From positions 1 to 15,047 of the forward strand of contig CAYFSC010000067.1 in assembly GCA_964345695.1 (NCBI GenBank): DNA of 15,047 nt. The letters run 5' to 3'. The position numbers and the translations under genes were made by a program. This DNA is from CAYFSC01 sp964345695 (lineage in GTDB: Bacteria; Bacteroidota; Rhodothermia; Rhodothermales; Salinibacteraceae). Below the pieces are notes generated by a model, which saw only the letters and a list, made by a program, of their open reading frames with translations, had not been told where the DNA came from and did no database searches. This document shows positions 13,521 through 15,047 of the stretch, one piece after another. Numbering within the stretch: the stretch's first letter is position 1; every line of letters starts with the position of its first letter.

Positions 13521-13920
13521 TACGTCGCGGCCCGGCGGATTCCTCGATCTGTAATCGAGACGACCGACGGGGAGTTGGACCTCCCGGCATCTTGGGCCCG
13601 CGATGCAGTCTCTGCCTTCTGCGCGTTAGAGGACAGATCGCTTCGGTCGGGCCTCCTCAGCCGAGCCTCCTCACTCGGGCCTCTCCAACGCGCGGTGTCG
13701 AGAGTGCGAGCAGCAAGATCGAATCGGCGCTCGTGTTACGTTCATCGCATTCCTGGCCCGTCTCGCGGGGCGTGCAAAACTCTGCCCACCGTTCCAACTT
13801 TAAATGGATCTCATTTTTAACCAGCAAGTGTCACGCACGGAATCAACCCTGCCTCGCGCAGAGGCCACTCGACACCGGCACCCCCGCCGCCCCTCACGTC
13901 CGCTCCTTTTCCCCAGGGCC
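13521..13920. other. Gene-poor spacer between tRNA-Thr terminator and slipin gene
   Basis: About 400 bases with no convincing gene. Frames open on the + strand give Arg/Ser/Pro-rich peptides without family features. It holds: a 5-bp stem with a TCTGTAA loop at 13543-13559 that imitates a threonine anticodon arm; imperfect 14-bp repeats at 13644-13692; and a copy of ATGGATCTCAT at 13804-13814 that duplicates the start of the slipin gene. The slipin promoter is presumably here, but I could not identify it. Confidence 0.5.
13644..13692 (+). repeat. Imperfect 14-bp repeats built of paired heptads
   Basis: GCCTCCT at 13651 and 13665 and GCCTCTC at 13679 are spaced by exactly 14 bases. Between them are CAGCCGA (13658) and CACTCGG (13672), with CGGTCGG at 13644 as a further related half. 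So two 7-base units alternate. The period agrees with the 7-bp tracts between the upstream genes, though here the tract lies far from any start or stop codon. Confidence 0.6.
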
Positions 13921-14775
13921 ATGGATCTCATGCTGTCGACCGTTTCTCTTGTTGCCGTGCTGGCGCTCGTGGGAATCGGCGCCATTGCGCGAACGCTAAA
14001 GGTCGTGAAGGAATACGAGCGAGGCGTCAAGTTCACGCTCGGGAAGTTCGACGGCGTGCTGCAACCGGGCCTGCGCACCGTGATCCCGCTGGTTCAGTCG
14101 TGGGAGCGCGTCGACATGCGCGTCAAGGCGGTCGATGTGCCGCGCCAGGAGAGCATCACGCGCGACAACGTCACCGTCGAGATTGACGCGGTCATCTACT
14201 ATCGTGTGCGTCACGCCAAGCGGGCCATCCTAGAGGTCGAAGAGTACATGTACGCGGTGCAGCAGCTCGCGCAGACAACCATGCGCAACACCGTCGGGGA
14301 AGTCGATCTCGACGCGCTCCTGGCGGAACGCGAGCGCATTTCCCGGCAAATCCGCAAGGTCATCGACGAGGCCACCGACCCATGGGGCATCGAAGTCCGA
14401 TCGGTGGAGTTGAAAGACATCATCCTGGCACAAGATATGCAGCGCGTCATCGCCCGGCAGGCTGAGGCCGAGCGCGAGCGCCGCGCCGTTACCATTCAGG
14501 CACAGGGCGAGCTGGAGGCCGCGCAAAACATGGCGGACGCTGCCCGCACGCTCAGCAGCGAGGAGGGGGCCTTGCACCTGCGCACGCTGCAGACGCTCAA
14601 CAGCCTCAGCAGCGACAGCTCCAACACCGTCATCTTTGCCGTTCCCACCGAAGCCCTGCGCGCTCTGGAGACGGTGGCATCGTCCTCCGACGGCGCGTCG
14701 GAGGACCCGGCGACGGACTCCCGTTCCTCCGCGTCCTCGTCGACCGAGTCTCCGTCGACCGACGTTCACGCGTAG
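13921..14775 (+). CDS. Slipin / stomatin-like SPFH-domain protein
   Basis: A 284-residue membrane-anchored SPFH (band 7) protein of the slipin group. Such proteins form oligomeric membrane microdomains and are often partnered with a NfeD protease-like protein, which is not seen in the window. Seen: one N-terminal hydrophobic helix (about 6-24), then the SPFH domain with VVKEYERGVKFTLGKF at 28-43, LQPGLRTVIPLV at 47-58, VDVPRQESITRDNVTVEID at 71-89, and LAERERISRQIRKVIDEA with the following GIEVRSVELKDI. An alpha-helical, charged stretch (QAEAERERRAVTIQAQGELEAA) predicts coiled-coil. The last ~35 residues are a Ser/Thr/Asp-rich disordered tail. The ATG at 13921 lies just ahead of the membrane helix. 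An in-frame ATG at 13804 would add 39 residues rich in Arg and Pro and is considered less likely. Confidence 0.9.
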   Translation: MDLMLSTVSLVAVLALVGIGAIARTLKVVKEYERGVKFTLGKFDGVLQPGLRTVIPLVQSWERVDMRVKAVDVPRQESITRDNVTVEIDAVIYYRVRHAKRAILEVEEYMYAVQQLAQTTMRNTVGEVDLDALLAERERISRQIRKVIDEATDPWGIEVRSVELKDIILAQDMQRVIARQAEAERERRAVTIQAQGELEAAQNMADAARTLSSEEGALHLRTLQTLNSLSSDSSNTVIFAVPTEALRALETVASSSDGASEDPATDSRSSASSSTESPSTDVHA

Positions 14776-15047
14776 CCGAGCCGCCGACCACACAGATCGG
14801 CGTGGTCCTGGCTAGTGCCGACGGGCAGCAGACCGGCTACCTGCTCCACCTGTCGAAGCAGATGTCACCGCCGAAAACGGATTCCTGGATGACCGACCCA
14901 GCTGTGCCAGCCGCGGTAGAGCGCGCCAACGGCACCAACATCTGAGAACGAGCTGCACACATCCCTCGGACCACGGGGTCGAGCCCACACAGCGGCTTTT
15001 CGTTGCCCGCCGGGAGTCCGATCCGGAACCAATGGCCGATCCACAGG
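14776..15047. other. 3' edge region with small open frames on both strands, no confident gene
   Basis: Behind the slipin stop a 6-bp inverted repeat, GACCAC at 14786-14791 and GTGGTC at 14802-14807, could fold but has no T-run. On the + strand a GTG-started frame at 14802-14945 would encode 47 residues including LLHLSKQM and SWMTDPAVPAAVE. On the - strand a frame is open from the right edge (15046) to a TAG at 14837-14839, about 69 residues, including GSVIQESVFGGDICFDRW. Both have GC-rich third positions, so composition does not separate them. I recognise neither; a gene remnant or the end of a neighbour gene are both possible. Confidence 0.3.

Noticed and set aside
13575..13820. An 81-residue + frame in the spacer before the slipin gene
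   Set aside because: The peptide is Arg/Ser-rich without domain features and runs through the 14-bp repeats; it is likely a chance frame.

Overview
The window is a gene-dense, GC-rich chromosomal stretch in which all thirteen protein genes and the single tRNA lie on the + strand. Proteins are rich in Asp and Glu, Shine-Dalgarno sites are mostly weak or absent, and the set of families (DUF4010/MgtC, Tat-exported amidase, M28 peptidase with a C-terminal FN3-like domain) fits a halophilic member of the Rhodothermota, such as a Salinibacter relative. This placement is inference. No phage, transposon, CRISPR or plasmid signature was seen.

Layout. 140-3820: a TerC-family membrane protein, a YdcF/ElyC-type DUF218 protein, a MgtC/SapB-DUF4010 membrane protein and a small secreted protein of unknown function. 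3952-5577: peptide chain release factor 3 (prfC), preceded by three palindromes. 5718-8934: two exported hydrolases, an M28 metallopeptidase (Sec-type signal) and an amidase-signature enzyme (Tat-type signal). 9027-9998: a BtuF-like cobalamin-binding protein with no signal peptide. 10124-12609: queA (queuosine synthesis), ispD and ispF (two steps of the MEP isoprenoid pathway). 12672-13316: a DedA-family membrane protein. 13407-13520: tRNA-Thr(UGU) and a strong intrinsic terminator. 13921-14775: a slipin/SPFH protein. The last 270 bases have no confident gene.

The most unusual property is in the gaps between genes. From prfC to dedA, six of the seven gaps contain tracts of degenerate short units of exactly 7 bp (sometimes 8 bp), running from just behind a stop codon and/or right up to the next start codon. 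The ispD-ispF gap can be read end to end as thirteen heptads, and so can the amidase-BtuF gap. Several sequence families recur between gaps, some in opposite orientation, including an exact 18-bp match between the gaps before the amidase and before ispF. The exception is the gap before queA, and the gaps upstream of prfC also lack them. The tracts contain few stop codons, so they cause false N-terminal extensions of the downstream genes. They resemble in principle the heptameric short tandem repeats of cyanobacterial genomes, but several families coexist here and they are tied to gene boundaries.

The genes are mostly ordinary housekeeping and envelope genes. ispD, ispF and queA could be co-transcribed, and tRNA-Thr with its terminator closes the block.
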